From NCBI RefSeq assembly GCF_002741075.1, contig NZ_CP016634.1, positions 5,632,501-5,696,500 on the forward strand: 64,000 bases of DNA, in the 5' to 3' direction. The notes below the pieces were generated by a model that saw only the letters and a list, made by a program, of their open reading frames with translations, did not search any database and was not told the DNA's origin. Shown here piece by piece: positions 7,985-16,261 of the stretch. Each line of letters starts with the position of its first letter. Within the stretch, counting starts at the first letter, position 1. This DNA comes from Pseudomonas putida (GTDB lineage: Bacteria > Pseudomonadota > Gammaproteobacteria > Pseudomonadales > Pseudomonadaceae). Made by a program: the position numbers and the translations under genes.

Positions 7985-9271
7985 TTACAGCACTACCCGC
8001 AGGCATTGCCCCGCGTGATACAGCGAGAAGCCCGATTCATAGAAGGCCGTACGCAGCGACGGCGCGCTGACCGGCTTCATCGGCGAGAACGGGATCGGCA
8101 GGCTGTTCGGGTCGTCCTCGAGCAAGAACTCGGCGAAGGCACGGCCAATCACCGTGCCGGTGGTGTTGCCCCGGCCGTTGTACCCGGTCACCGCCACCAG
8201 CCCTGGAGCTGGCTCGAACAGGCGCATCAGGTGATCGGGGGTGAAATCGATGCAACCGGTCCAGTGCATCTCCCACTCCACCTTGCCCAGCTCGGGGTAG
8301 TAATGGCTCTGAATGCGGTCGGCCCAACTGCGCACGAACCACGCCGGCTTGTTGTCGACCCGACCAAGGCTGCCGAGCAGCAAACGGCCCTGATCGTCGC
8401 GACGAATGCTGCTGAGCACGGTGCGGGTGTCCCAGGAGCCCTGGCCGTGGGGCAGGACCTTGTCGGCCGCAGCGCCTTGCAGTGGCTTGGAGGCCACTTG
8501 GTAGTAATAACCCCGGAAGAAGTGCTTCTGCAGGTTGCTCCACTCGCCTTCGGTGTAGGCGCCGGTGGAGATCACCACCTTGTCGGCGCGCACCGAACCA
8601 CGCGCGGTATTCACTCGCCAGCCATCGCCGTCGCGCTCCAGACCTTCGACCGAAGACTGCTGGAACACCCGGCCGCCCAGGCGCGCCACGGCAGCGGCCA
8701 GGCCCTGTGTGTAAGCCATGGGGTTGATGGTGCCGGCGCGGCGGTCAAGCAGCGCGGCGGAAATCTTGTCGGTACCGCAGTACTCCTGGCAGCGGGCCCC
8801 GGTCAGCAGCTCGACATCCGCACCGCGACGGCTCCACTGGTCGTGGCGCGCCTCAAGGTCGGCGATACCGGTGGCGTTGTGCGCCATGTGCAGCGTGCCC
8901 TTGTGATGGGCCTGGCAGTCGATACCGAGGCGCTCGATCATCGCGAACACTTCGGCAGGCGCGCCGCCGAGCGCTTTGTTCAGGCGACTGCCCTGCTCAA
9001 GGCCGAGGGTCGCCTCGACATCGTCGGGGCGGATCCAGGTGCCGGCATTGACCAGACCGACGTTGCGTCCAGAGCCGCCATGGCCAATCTTCCAGGCCTC
9101 CAGCAGGATCACCGACTTGCCCTGTTCGAGCAGGTGGATGGCCGCGGACAGCCCCGTGATGCCACCGCCGATCACGCAGACATCGGCCTTGTGCTCACCC
9201 GCCAACGCCTGGGCGGCGACGGTCGGCTTGGTGACGAACTCCCACAGACATTCTTGACGCAATTCGGACAT
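7985..9271 (-). CDS. amaA: FAD-dependent L-pipecolate oxidase AmaA
   Basis: A 428-residue DAO-type flavoprotein. The FAD motif VCVIGGGITG lies at residues 31-40, followed by LLEAWKIGHGGSGRN, and the C-terminal GYNGRGNTTGTVIG completes the cofactor site. The family oxidises secondary or primary amines. Position next to the ALDH gene amaB and upstream of hglS matches the characterised P. putida locus in which AmaA oxidises L-pipecolate to delta-1-piperideine-6-carboxylate. The start at 9269-9271 gives MSELRQECLW; a longer frame upstream runs into the REP elements. It is 132 bases downstream of amaB and probably co-transcribed despite REPs in the gap. From the protein alone, a related gamma-glutamylputrescine oxidase role would also be possible. 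Confidence 0.8.
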   Translation of the reverse strand: MSELRQECLWEFVTKPTVAAQALAGEHKADVCVIGGGITGLSAAIHLLEQGKSVILLEAWKIGHGGSGRNVGLVNAGTWIRPDDVEATLGLEQGSRLNKALGGAPAEVFAMIERLGIDCQAHHKGTLHMAHNATGIADLEARHDQWSRRGADVELLTGARCQEYCGTDKISAALLDRRAGTINPMAYTQGLAAAVARLGGRVFQQSSVEGLERDGDGWRVNTARGSVRADKVVISTGAYTEGEWSNLQKHFFRGYYYQVASKPLQGAAADKVLPHGQGSWDTRTVLSSIRRDDQGRLLLGSLGRVDNKPAWFVRSWADRIQSHYYPELGKVEWEMHWTGCIDFTPDHLMRLFEPAPGLVAVTGYNGRGNTTGTVIGRAFAEFLLEDDPNSLPIPFSPMKPVSAPSLRTAFYESGFSLYHAGQCLRVVL

Positions 9272-9298
9272 GGCCCGGCTCCAGCAATTTTGTTCTTG

Positions 9299-9394
9299 TT
9301 GGGGCCGCCGTGCGGCCCATTCGCGGCACAAGGCCGCTCCCACAGCAACAGGTAGGAGCGGCCTAGTGCCGCGATACGGGGGCAAAGCCCCCGC
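9299..9394. repeat. REP pair of the 'GGCACAAGGCCGCTCC' type with flanking hairpins, between amaA and amaB
   Basis: TTCGCGGCACAAGGCCGCTCCCACAG at 9320 and the inverse GTAGGAGCGGCCTAGTGCCGCGA at 9352 form an inverted pair. GGGGCCGCCGTGCGGCCC and CGGGGGCAAAGCCCCCG hairpins flank it. The pair sits inside the probable amaB-amaA transcript, where it may stabilise or partly terminate the mRNA. Confidence 0.75.
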
Positions 9395-9403
9395 CTGCGA
9401 TCA

Positions 9404-10894
9404 TCAGTCGAACACGATGCCCTGCGCCAGCGGCAGCTCACGCGAGTAGTTCACGGTGTTGGTCTGACGACGCATGTAGCCTTTCCAGGCATCGGAGCCG
9501 GACTCACGGCCACCGCCGGTTTCCTTCTCGCCACCGAACGCACCGCCGATTTCCGCACCGCTGGTGCCGATGTTGACGTTGGCGATGCCGCAGTCGCTGC
9601 CCGAGGCGCTCTGGAAGCGCTCGGCCTCACGCAGGTCGGTGGTGAAGATGCACGAGGACAAGCCTTGTGGCACTTCGTTGTTCAGGCGCAGGGCCTCTTC
9701 GAAGTCGTCGTAGGCCAGCACGTAGAGGATCGGAACGAAGGTCTCGTGGCGTACCACTTCGCTCTGGCCCGGCATCTCGGCGATGGCCGGCGAGACGTAG
9801 TAGGCGTTGGGGTATTCGCTGGCCAGCTGGCGCTCGCCGCCGAACACCTGGCCACCTTCGTCGCGGGCCTTGGCCAGCGCGCCTTGCATGGCATCGAAGG
9901 ACAGCTTGTCGATCAGTGGGCCGACCAGGTTGTCCTTGCGTGGATCACCGATGCGAACCTTGCCGTAGGCCGCTTTGACGCGGGCAACCACTTCGTCCTT
10001 GATGGAGCGGTGCACGATCAGGCGACGCAGCGTGGTGCAGCGCTGGCCAGCGGTGCCGACGGCGGAGAACAGGATGCCGCGCACGGCCAGGTCCAGGTCG
10101 GCGCTCGGGGCCAGGATCATGGCGTTGTTGCCACCCAGCTCCAGGATGCTGCGGCCGAATCGGGCGGCCACACGTGGGCCCACTTCGCGGCCCATGCGGG
10201 TGCTGCCGGTGGCACTGACCAGCGGCACGCGCGGGTCGTCCACCAGGGCTTCGCCGGCTTCGCGACCGCCAATCACCAGTTGGCTCAGGCCTTGCGGCGC
10301 ATCGCCAAAGGCTTTCAGGGCTTTTTCGAACAAGGCCTGACAGGCCAGGGCGGTCAGCGGGGTCTTTTCGGACGGCTTCCACACCACAGCGTTGCCGCAG
10401 ACCAGCGCCAGCGCGGTGTTCCACGCCCAGACCGCGACCGGGAAGTTGAAGGCGCTGATGACGCCGACCACGCCCAGCGGGTGCCAGGTCTCACGCATGT
10501 GGTGGCCAGGGCGCTCGGAAGCGATGGTCAGGCCGTACAGCTGACGCGACAGGCCAACGGCGAAGTCGCAGATGTCGATCATTTCCTGCACTTCGCCCAG
10601 ACCTTCCTGGGTGATCTTGCCAGCTTCGATGGATACCAGCTCGCCCAGCTCGGCCTTGTGTGCACGCAGCACTTCGCCAAACAGACGCACCAGCTCGCCA
10701 CGGCGCGGCGCCGGTACGCTGCGCCAGGCTTCGAAGGCTTTGTGGGCCTGGTCGATGCGGGCAGTGGTCTCGGCCTTGCCGAGCAGTTTCACCGAGGCGA
10801 TCTGGCTACCGTCGATCGGGGTGTGAACAGGGTAGTCACCCTGGGTGTAAGCCTCGGCGGCAACGCCAAGGCGCTCGAGCAATCCAGCGACCAT
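9404..10894 (-). CDS. amaB: Delta-1-piperideine-6-carboxylate / 2-aminoadipate semialdehyde dehydrogenase AmaB (ALDH7-like)
   Basis: A 496-residue aldehyde dehydrogenase of the ALDH7 (antiquitin-like) branch. The general base glutamate is in ILELGGNNAM and the catalytic cysteine in GTAGQRCTTLRR; FNFPVAVWAWN and WKPSEKTPL form the NAD site. In P. putida this enzyme oxidises delta-1-piperideine-6-carboxylate (2-aminoadipate semialdehyde) to 2-aminoadipate in the D-lysine/L-pipecolate route, directly after the AmaA reaction. It starts at ATG 10892-10894 behind TAGGAGA and is divergent from a LysR gene, with a 136-base promoter region in between that contains a strong palindrome. Key residues are all present. 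Confidence 0.9.
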   Translation of the reverse strand: MVAGLLERLGVAAEAYTQGDYPVHTPIDGSQIASVKLLGKAETTARIDQAHKAFEAWRSVPAPRRGELVRLFGEVLRAHKAELGELVSIEAGKITQEGLGEVQEMIDICDFAVGLSRQLYGLTIASERPGHHMRETWHPLGVVGVISAFNFPVAVWAWNTALALVCGNAVVWKPSEKTPLTALACQALFEKALKAFGDAPQGLSQLVIGGREAGEALVDDPRVPLVSATGSTRMGREVGPRVAARFGRSILELGGNNAMILAPSADLDLAVRGILFSAVGTAGQRCTTLRRLIVHRSIKDEVVARVKAAYGKVRIGDPRKDNLVGPLIDKLSFDAMQGALAKARDEGGQVFGGERQLASEYPNAYYVSPAIAEMPGQSEVVRHETFVPILYVLAYDDFEEALRLNNEVPQGLSSCIFTTDLREAERFQSASGSDCGIANVNIGTSGAEIGGAFGGEKETGGGRESGSDAWKGYMRRQTNTVNYSRELPLAQGIVFD

Positions 10895-10988
10895 GTGCTT
10901 CTCCTACAGGGGGTGGAGGGTTGAAAACCTGACGTGGATCAGTATTAATCCGATCACACTAGCGCAACAAACGACCTTTATTCCGCAT

Positions 10989-11009
10989 ATCATTCCGTCA
11001 GGTAATGAT
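10989..11009. promoter_or_regulatory. Palindromic operator candidate between amaB and the LysR gene
   Basis: ATCATT-CCGTCAGGT-AATGAT is an inverted repeat centred near 10999, 21 bases upstream of the LysR start and 95 bases upstream of amaB. A dyad of this size containing T-N11-A spacing is the usual form of a LysR-type recognition site, so it may be where the adjacent regulator binds. Confidence 0.5.
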
Positions 11010-11030
11010 CATCCTGCCGTAGAGACCGCT

Positions 11031-11921
11031 ATGTCCAAACGCCTGGTACCCTCGATGACCGCCCTGCAGTGCTTCGAGGCCGCTGCCCGCCACTTGAGTT
11101 TCACCCGTGCGGCCGAAGAGCTGCACCTGACCCAGAGTGCGGTCAGCAAGCAAGTCGCGCAGCTCGAAGAGATGCTGCGCCACCATCTGTTCCTGCGTAT
11201 CCGTCGACGGCTGCAGCTCACGCCAGCCGGCTCGCTGTACCTGGCCGAGGTCAACAAGATCCTCACCCAGGTGGACATGTCCAGCCGCTACGTCCTGACC
11301 TACGGCGAGCAGACCGAAGTATTGAAGGTAGCCACCCAACCGAGTTTTGGCGTGCGCTGGTTGATTCCGCACCTCAAAGGCTTTGGCAAGCGCTACCCGA
11401 ACATCCACCTGGACATCCGCAACGAGATGGAACCCTTCGCCCTGCTCCAGGGGTCGGCGGACGCGGTGTTCTTCTACGGCCAGGGCACCTGGCCGGGCGC
11501 CACCTGCGTGGAGCTGTTCAGCGAAGAGGTGGTGCCGGTGTGCGCGCCGGAGCTTCTGCAAGGCCGCGAGCTCAAGGACGCCAGTGCGGTGGCGCAACTG
11601 GTGCTGCTGCAAAGCACCTCCCGCCCGGAAGCCTGGCACGAGTGGTTCCTGGAGCAAGGATTGCACACCGACAACAGCTACCACGGGCCGCGCTTCGATA
11701 CCTTCTATATGGCGCTGAGCGCGGCACAGGCCGGCTGCGGTGTGGCGTTGGTGCCGCGCTACCTGGTGGCCAAGGAACTGGCCGAGGGGAGTCTGGTGAT
11801 GGCCTGGAACCATGCGATGAAAAGCAACGGCGCGCACTACCTGGCGTTCGCCGAACATGCGGCGGAGGTGCCGAAGGTGCGGGCGTTGGTGGAGTGGGTC
11901 AGAGAACAGTTGCAAGGCTGA
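11031..11921 (+). CDS. LysR-family regulator divergent from amaB (GcvA-like)
   Basis: A 296-residue LysR protein. Its N-terminal helix-turn-helix has the GcvA-type signature ALQCFEAAARHLSFTRAAEELHLTQSAVSKQVAQLEE in outline, and the effector domain begins after a linker helix at about residue 90 (VATQPSFGVRWLIPHL). The start ATG at 11031 aligns with the usual LysR beginning (MSKRLVPSMTALQ); the open frame extends upstream without conserved sequence. Divergence from amaB with a palindrome between them suggests that it regulates amaBA and perhaps its own gene. I recall a LysR gene at this place in P. putida KT2440 too. The inducer is unknown; a lysine catabolite would be a reasonable inference. 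Confidence 0.85.
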   Translation: MSKRLVPSMTALQCFEAAARHLSFTRAAEELHLTQSAVSKQVAQLEEMLRHHLFLRIRRRLQLTPAGSLYLAEVNKILTQVDMSSRYVLTYGEQTEVLKVATQPSFGVRWLIPHLKGFGKRYPNIHLDIRNEMEPFALLQGSADAVFFYGQGTWPGATCVELFSEEVVPVCAPELLQGRELKDASAVAQLVLLQSTSRPEAWHEWFLEQGLHTDNSYHGPRFDTFYMALSAAQAGCGVALVPRYLVAKELAEGSLVMAWNHAMKSNGAHYLAFAEHAAEVPKVRALVEWVREQLQG

Positions 11922-11935
11922 TAGGTGGGGCTCGA

Positions 11936-12022
11936 CTGCGCGGGTGAACCCGCTCCCAGAGGTATAGCGGTGATAGTGAGACCCCTGGAGAACTTGTCGG
12001 AGCGGGTTTACCCGCGAAGAAG
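11936..12022. repeat. REP doublet
   Basis: GCGCGGGTGAACCCGCTCCCAGAGG at 11938 and the inverse CGGAGCGGGTTTACCCGCGAAG at 11998 form an inverted REP pair between the LysR gene and hglS. Confidence 0.8.
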
Positions 12023-12104
12023 CCACCTCGGTGAATGGCAAGGGATTCGCAGCCCAAAAGGTCGATCCAAAAAGGAATGACACCTGCACTTTTTTTCGCT
12101 TGTG

Positions 12105-12120
12105 GGGAAAGTGCATTCCC
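12105..12120. promoter_or_regulatory. Short inverted repeat upstream of hglS
   Basis: GGGAA-AGTGCA-TTCCC lies 44 bases before the hglS start in an AT-rich leader containing a run of seven T residues. It could be an operator or a small leader hairpin; nothing else supports a specific role. Confidence 0.3.
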
Positions 12121-12163
12121 AGCTTTCATGTAAGGGTACTCACTCACCCTCAGGAAGCTAGCG

Positions 12164-13549
12164 ATGCCCGCCCACGATTTCGTCAGCCCCGACAGCATCC
12201 GCGCGCAGTTCTCTGCCGCCATGTCCCTCATGTACAAACAGGAAGTGCCCCTGTACGGCACGCTGCTGGAGCTGGTGAGCGAAATCAACCAGCAGGTCAT
12301 GACCCAGCAACCCAAGGTCGCCGAGGCCCTGCGCTGGACCGGTGAAATCGAGCGCCTCGACCAGGAGCGCCACGGTGCCATCCGCGTCGGCACCGCCGAG
12401 GAACTGGCCACCATCGCCCGTCTGTTCGCGGTCATGGGCATGGAGCCGGTCGGTTACTACGACCTGAGCAGCGCCGGGGTGCCTGTGCATTCCACTGCGT
12501 TTCGTGCCGTGCACGAGCAGTCCCTGCACATCAGCCCGTTCCGTGTGTTCACCTCGCTGCTGCGCCTGGAGCTGATCGACAATCCGCAACTGCGCGAGCT
12601 GGCCCAAGGCATCCTGGCCAAGCGCAAGATCTTCACCCCGCGTGTGCTGGAGCTGATCGCCCAGTGCGAGCGCGACGGCGGCCTGAGCGCCAGCGACGCC
12701 GAGACCTTCGTGCAGGAGGCGCTGCATACCTTCCGCTGGCACCAGGACGCCACCGTCACGGCCGAGCAGTACCAGCAGTTGCACGACCAGCACCGCCTGA
12801 TCGCTGACGTGGTGGCCTTCAAGGGCCCGCACATCAACCACCTGACCCCTCGTACCCTGGACATCGACGCCATCCAGGTGGGCATGCCAGCCAAAGGGAT
12901 TCCGCCCAAGGCCGTGGTCGAAGGCCCGCCCACCCGCCGCCACCCGATTCTGCTGCGCCAGACCAGCTTCAAGGCGCTGCAGGAAAAGGTCGCCTTCAGC
13001 GATGCGCAAGGCAGCCATACCGCGCGTTTCGGCGAGATCGAACAACGCGGCGCGGCCCTGACCCCCAAAGGCCGCCAGCTCTATGACCGCCTGCTCGACG
13101 CCACCCGCGAGGCCCTGGGCGGCGCGCCAGCCGAAGCCAACGCCGAGCGATACAGGGCGCTGCTCAAAGCGCAGTTCGCCGAGTTCCCGGATGACCTGGC
13201 GCAGATGCGCGAGCAAGGGCTGGCGTACTTCCGCTATTTCGCTACCGAAAAGGGCCTGGCCGCCCGCGATCAGCAAGACCGCCCGGCCACCCTGCAAGGT
13301 CTGATCGATGCCGGCCACGTGCACTTCGAGGCGCTGGTGTACGAAGACTTCCTGCCAGTCAGCGCCGCCGGGATCTTCCAGTCCAACCTGGGTGACGATG
13401 CCCAGGCCGAGTACGGCAGCAACGCCAACCGCGACGCCTTCGAAGCGGCACTGCAGATGAAGGTGCAGGATGAACTGGCGTTGTATGCCCAGAGCGAACA
13501 GCGTTCGCTGCAGGCCTGCGCCCAGGCGCTGAACCTGGACTTCAAGTGA
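12164..13549 (+). CDS. hglS: 2-oxoadipate dioxygenase/decarboxylase HglS (DUF1338, YdcJ family)
   Basis: A 461-residue DUF1338 protein. This family was shown in P. putida to be an iron(II)-dependent enzyme converting 2-oxoadipate to D-2-hydroxyglutarate, the last dedicated step of D-lysine catabolism. His70 (in QERHGAIR), His226 (in PHINHL) and a glutamate in GEIEQRG near residue 293 fit the metal ligands I recall for HglS. The ATG at 12164 follows AGGAAG. The gene stands alone, with a REP doublet upstream and another downstream, but it lies 1.3 kb from amaBA, whose product 2-aminoadipate is the precursor of its substrate after transamination. Confidence 0.9.
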   Translation: MPAHDFVSPDSIRAQFSAAMSLMYKQEVPLYGTLLELVSEINQQVMTQQPKVAEALRWTGEIERLDQERHGAIRVGTAEELATIARLFAVMGMEPVGYYDLSSAGVPVHSTAFRAVHEQSLHISPFRVFTSLLRLELIDNPQLRELAQGILAKRKIFTPRVLELIAQCERDGGLSASDAETFVQEALHTFRWHQDATVTAEQYQQLHDQHRLIADVVAFKGPHINHLTPRTLDIDAIQVGMPAKGIPPKAVVEGPPTRRHPILLRQTSFKALQEKVAFSDAQGSHTARFGEIEQRGAALTPKGRQLYDRLLDATREALGGAPAEANAERYRALLKAQFAEFPDDLAQMREQGLAYFRYFATEKGLAARDQQDRPATLQGLIDAGHVHFEALVYEDFLPVSAAGIFQSNLGDDAQAEYGSNANRDAFEAALQMKVQDELALYAQSEQRSLQACAQALNLDFK

Positions 13550-13561
13550 TCTGAGGCTGTC

Positions 13562-13632
13562 TTTCGCGGCACAAGGCCGCTCCTGCAGATACGCACAGCG
13601 CTTCTGTAGGAGTGGCCTTGTGCCGCGAAAGG
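13562..13632. repeat. REP doublet of the 'GGCACAAGGCCGCTCC' type
   Basis: TTTCGCGGCACAAGGCCGCTCC at 13561 and its inverse GGAGTGGCCTTGTGCCGCGAAA at 13608 face each other between the converging hglS and LysR genes. A GC-rich hairpin (GGGCTGCGCAGCGGCCC) follows immediately. Confidence 0.8.
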
Positions 13633-13663
13633 GCTGCGCAGCGGCCCCAGGCGCTATCAGGCA

Positions 13664-14611
13664 CTACGGCGAAAATGGAGCCGCCGCGGGTGCTTCGAGA
13701 ATGCGCACATCCGGCAGGTTCATCGCAGCCGCCTCCTCCTGCAAGAACTGGCTCAAGCGCCGCAATCGCTCCCCACCCGGCCGTGTCCGGGGCCATACCA
13801 GGTAGTAATCCATGCCACTGGGCACCGCCGTCGGCCACGGCAGGCTCAGGCGCCCCTGGGCGACATCCTCGGCCACCATCAATAGATCTCCCATTGAGAT
13901 GCCATAGCCACGAGCAGCGGCGATCATGCCCAGCTCCAGGGTGTCGAACACCTGCCCGCCCTTGAGCGAGACCTTGTCGGACAGCCCCATGCGTTCCAGC
14001 CAGGCGCGCCAATCGCGCTTGTCGGGCGTCGGGTGCAGCAACTCGATGCCCGCCAGACGCCGCTCGTCCCATGGGCCTTCCTCGAGCAGGCCCGGCGCGC
14101 CTACCGGGATCAGCAGCTCGGCGAACAGCCGCCGCACTTCCCAGTCCGCTGGGAACACCCCATCGCTGAGCAACACCGCGCAGTCGAATGGCTCCTGGTT
14201 GAAGTCCACATGGTCCACATCCATCCAGGCGCTGGTCAGTTGCACTTCGTTGCCCGGCTGCAGGTGGCGGAACTGGCTCAGGCGCGACAGCAGCCAGCGC
14301 ATGGTCAATGTCGATGGCGCCTTCATGCGCAGGATGTCGTCTTCGCCGCGCAACGTGTCGCAGGCCCGCTCCAGGGCGCTGAAACCTTCATGCACGCCGG
14401 GCAACAGCACCCGCGCCGCCTCGGTCAGTTGCAGGCTGCGACCGTTGCGCACGAACAAGCGACAGGCGAAGTGATCCTCAAGGGTACGGATGTGCCGGCT
14501 GACCGCGCTCTGGGTGATGGACAGCTCTTCACCGGCGCGGGTGAACGAGCTCAGCCGGGCGGCGGCTTCGAATGCGCGTAGCGCATAGAGCGGCGGAAGC
14601 TGACGAGACAT
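13664..14611 (-). CDS. LysR-family transcriptional regulator (GcvA-like)
   Basis: A 315-residue LysR protein with the N-terminal signature YALRAFEAAARLSSFTRAGEELSITQSAVSRHIRTLE in outline and a standard effector-binding domain. The ATG at 14609-14611 was preferred over one 17 codons upstream because the helix-turn-helix starts right after it and the bases before it (GGCAGGTGCC) offer a weak Shine-Dalgarno site. It is divergent from the MATE pump gene with a 155-base gap, so control of that pump is a sensible guess; its distance from hglS makes control of lysine breakdown possible too. No direct evidence separates these. Confidence 0.85.
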   Translation of the reverse strand: MSRQLPPLYALRAFEAAARLSSFTRAGEELSITQSAVSRHIRTLEDHFACRLFVRNGRSLQLTEAARVLLPGVHEGFSALERACDTLRGEDDILRMKAPSTLTMRWLLSRLSQFRHLQPGNEVQLTSAWMDVDHVDFNQEPFDCAVLLSDGVFPADWEVRRLFAELLIPVGAPGLLEEGPWDERRLAGIELLHPTPDKRDWRAWLERMGLSDKVSLKGGQVFDTLELGMIAAARGYGISMGDLLMVAEDVAQGRLSLPWPTAVPSGMDYYLVWPRTRPGGERLRRLSQFLQEEAAAMNLPDVRILEAPAAAPFSP

Positions 14612-14766
14612 CTGGCACCTGCCCTGCGGGGCGAAAATGAAATCGTGGACACATATATACATGAGTTCAACTCATGCCAACGATCGCATTTATCCTTTTG
14701 TGCAAACTTGACCGAAGCCTCAGAATCGTCGGCTCGCTCAATAGAATCAGGAAAAAGGACATCCCA

Positions 14767-16155
14767 ATGCACGTCGCGCCCACCACCGAACTCAAGGCTC
14801 TGCTGCGCCTGGCCGGCCCGCTGATCGCCTCGCAGTTGGCGCACATGCTGATGGTGCTGACCGACACCCTGATGATGGCGCGCATCAGCCCTCAGGCCCT
14901 GGCCGGGGGCGGGTTGGGGGCGGCCAGCTATTCGTTCGTGTCGATCTTCTGCCTGGGCGTCATCGCCGCGGTCGGTACGCTGGTCGCCATCCGCCAGGGC
15001 GCAGGCGATGTTCCCGGGGCGACCCGTCTGGCGCAGAACGGTCTGTGGCTGGCCTGGGGCCTGGCGCTGGTGGCGGCGCTGGTGCTGTGGAACCTGGAAC
15101 CTGCCCTGCTGCTGTTTGGCCAGCAACCGGAGAACGTCGCCTCGGCGATGGCGTTCCTCACCCTGCTGCCGCTGGCCCTGCCCGGCTACCTGACTTTCAT
15201 GGCCCTGCGTGGCTTCACCAGCGCCCTGGGCCGTTCGACGCCGGTGATGGTCATCAGCCTGGTGGGCACGGTGCTCAACTATGTGTTCAACCACGCGCTG
15301 ATCGAAGGCATGTTCGGCCTGCCCAAGCTCGGCCTGATGGGCATCGGCCTGGTCACGGCGGTGGTGTCGATGGGCATGGCCATCGCGCTGGCCCTGTACA
15401 TCCGCTGGCACAAGGCCTATGCCGACTACCCGCTGCGCAAGGGCCTGTCGCGCCCATCCCTGCCCGCGCTGCGCGAGCTGTGGCGCCTGGGCCTGCCGAT
15501 CGGCGGCACCTACATGGTGGAGGTCGGCCTGTTCGCCTTCGCGGCCTTGTGCATGGGGGTGCTGGGCAGCACCGAACTGGCGGCGCACCAAATCGCCCTG
15601 CAGATCGTCTCCACCGCGTTCATGGTGCCGACGGGCCTTTCCTATGCAGTGACCATGCGTGTGGGGCTGTATTACGGCGGCGGCAACCTGCTGGCCGCGC
15701 GCAGCGCCGGGCGGGTGGGCATCGGCTTCGGGGCGATGATCATGTTCGCCTTTGCGGCGTTGTTCTGGCTGCTGCCCGACACACTGGTGGCCTTGTTCAT
15801 CGACCGCGACGACCCGGCCTTCGCGGCGATCTTCCAGCTGGCGGTGAGCCTGTTGATGGTGGCGGCTTGGTTCGAGCTGTTCGATGGCATGCAGACCATC
15901 GCCATGGGCTCGATCCGCGGGCTGAAGGATGCCAAGACCACCTTCCTCATCGGCCTGTGCTGCTATTGGCTGGTGGGGGCGCCCAGCGCCTGGCTGTTCA
16001 CCTTCACTCTCGGCGGTGGCGCGGTGGGTGTGTGGTGGGGGCTGGCCTTGGGCCTGGCGTGTGCGGCGGTTGCACTGACCATTGGTTTTGAATGGCGGAC
16101 CAAGCGGATGCTGGGCAAGGCGCGCAAGGCCGATGGGGTAGTGGTGTCGGTCTGA
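14767..16155 (+). CDS. MATE-family multidrug efflux pump (NorM/PmpM-like)
   Basis: A 462-residue polytopic membrane protein with the two six-helix halves of MATE transporters. It opens with ELKALLRLAGPLIASQLAHMLMVLTDTLMMARI, carrying the conserved LAGP and TDT patterns, and the second half starts near LGLPIGGTYMVEVGLFAFAALCMG. Length and sequence fit the H+- or Na+-coupled NorM group, of which Pseudomonas PmpM exports quinolones and cationic disinfectants. The ATG at 14767 follows AAAAAGGA; an upstream in-frame ATG at 14674 gives a tail unlike MATE proteins. It is monocistronic and divergent from a LysR gene. Substrates here are not known. Confidence 0.88.
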   Translation: MHVAPTTELKALLRLAGPLIASQLAHMLMVLTDTLMMARISPQALAGGGLGAASYSFVSIFCLGVIAAVGTLVAIRQGAGDVPGATRLAQNGLWLAWGLALVAALVLWNLEPALLLFGQQPENVASAMAFLTLLPLALPGYLTFMALRGFTSALGRSTPVMVISLVGTVLNYVFNHALIEGMFGLPKLGLMGIGLVTAVVSMGMAIALALYIRWHKAYADYPLRKGLSRPSLPALRELWRLGLPIGGTYMVEVGLFAFAALCMGVLGSTELAAHQIALQIVSTAFMVPTGLSYAVTMRVGLYYGGGNLLAARSAGRVGIGFGAMIMFAFAALFWLLPDTLVALFIDRDDPAFAAIFQLAVSLLMVAAWFELFDGMQTIAMGSIRGLKDAKTTFLIGLCCYWLVGAPSAWLFTFTLGGGAVGVWWGLALGLACAAVALTIGFEWRTKRMLGKARKADGVVVSV

Positions 16156-16172
16156 TTGCCGAGGCCGCGGCG

Positions 16173-16244
16173 CGGCCTTTCGCGGGTGAACCCGATCCCA
16201 CAGGGTAACGGTGTTCCTTGTGGGGGCCGGCTCACCCGCGAAGA
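16173..16244. repeat. REP doublet
   Basis: CCTTTCGCGGGTGAACCCGATCCCACAGG at 16176 and the inverse CTTGTGGGGGCCGGCTCACCCGCGAAG at 16217 form an inverted REP pair between the converging MATE and GGDEF/EAL genes. Confidence 0.8.
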
Positions 16245-16261
16245 TGACGACTCGGTGGCAA

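Noticed and set aside
8006..9355. Plus-strand open frame of 449 codons opposite amaA
   Set aside because: Shadow of amaA, with no recognisable domain.
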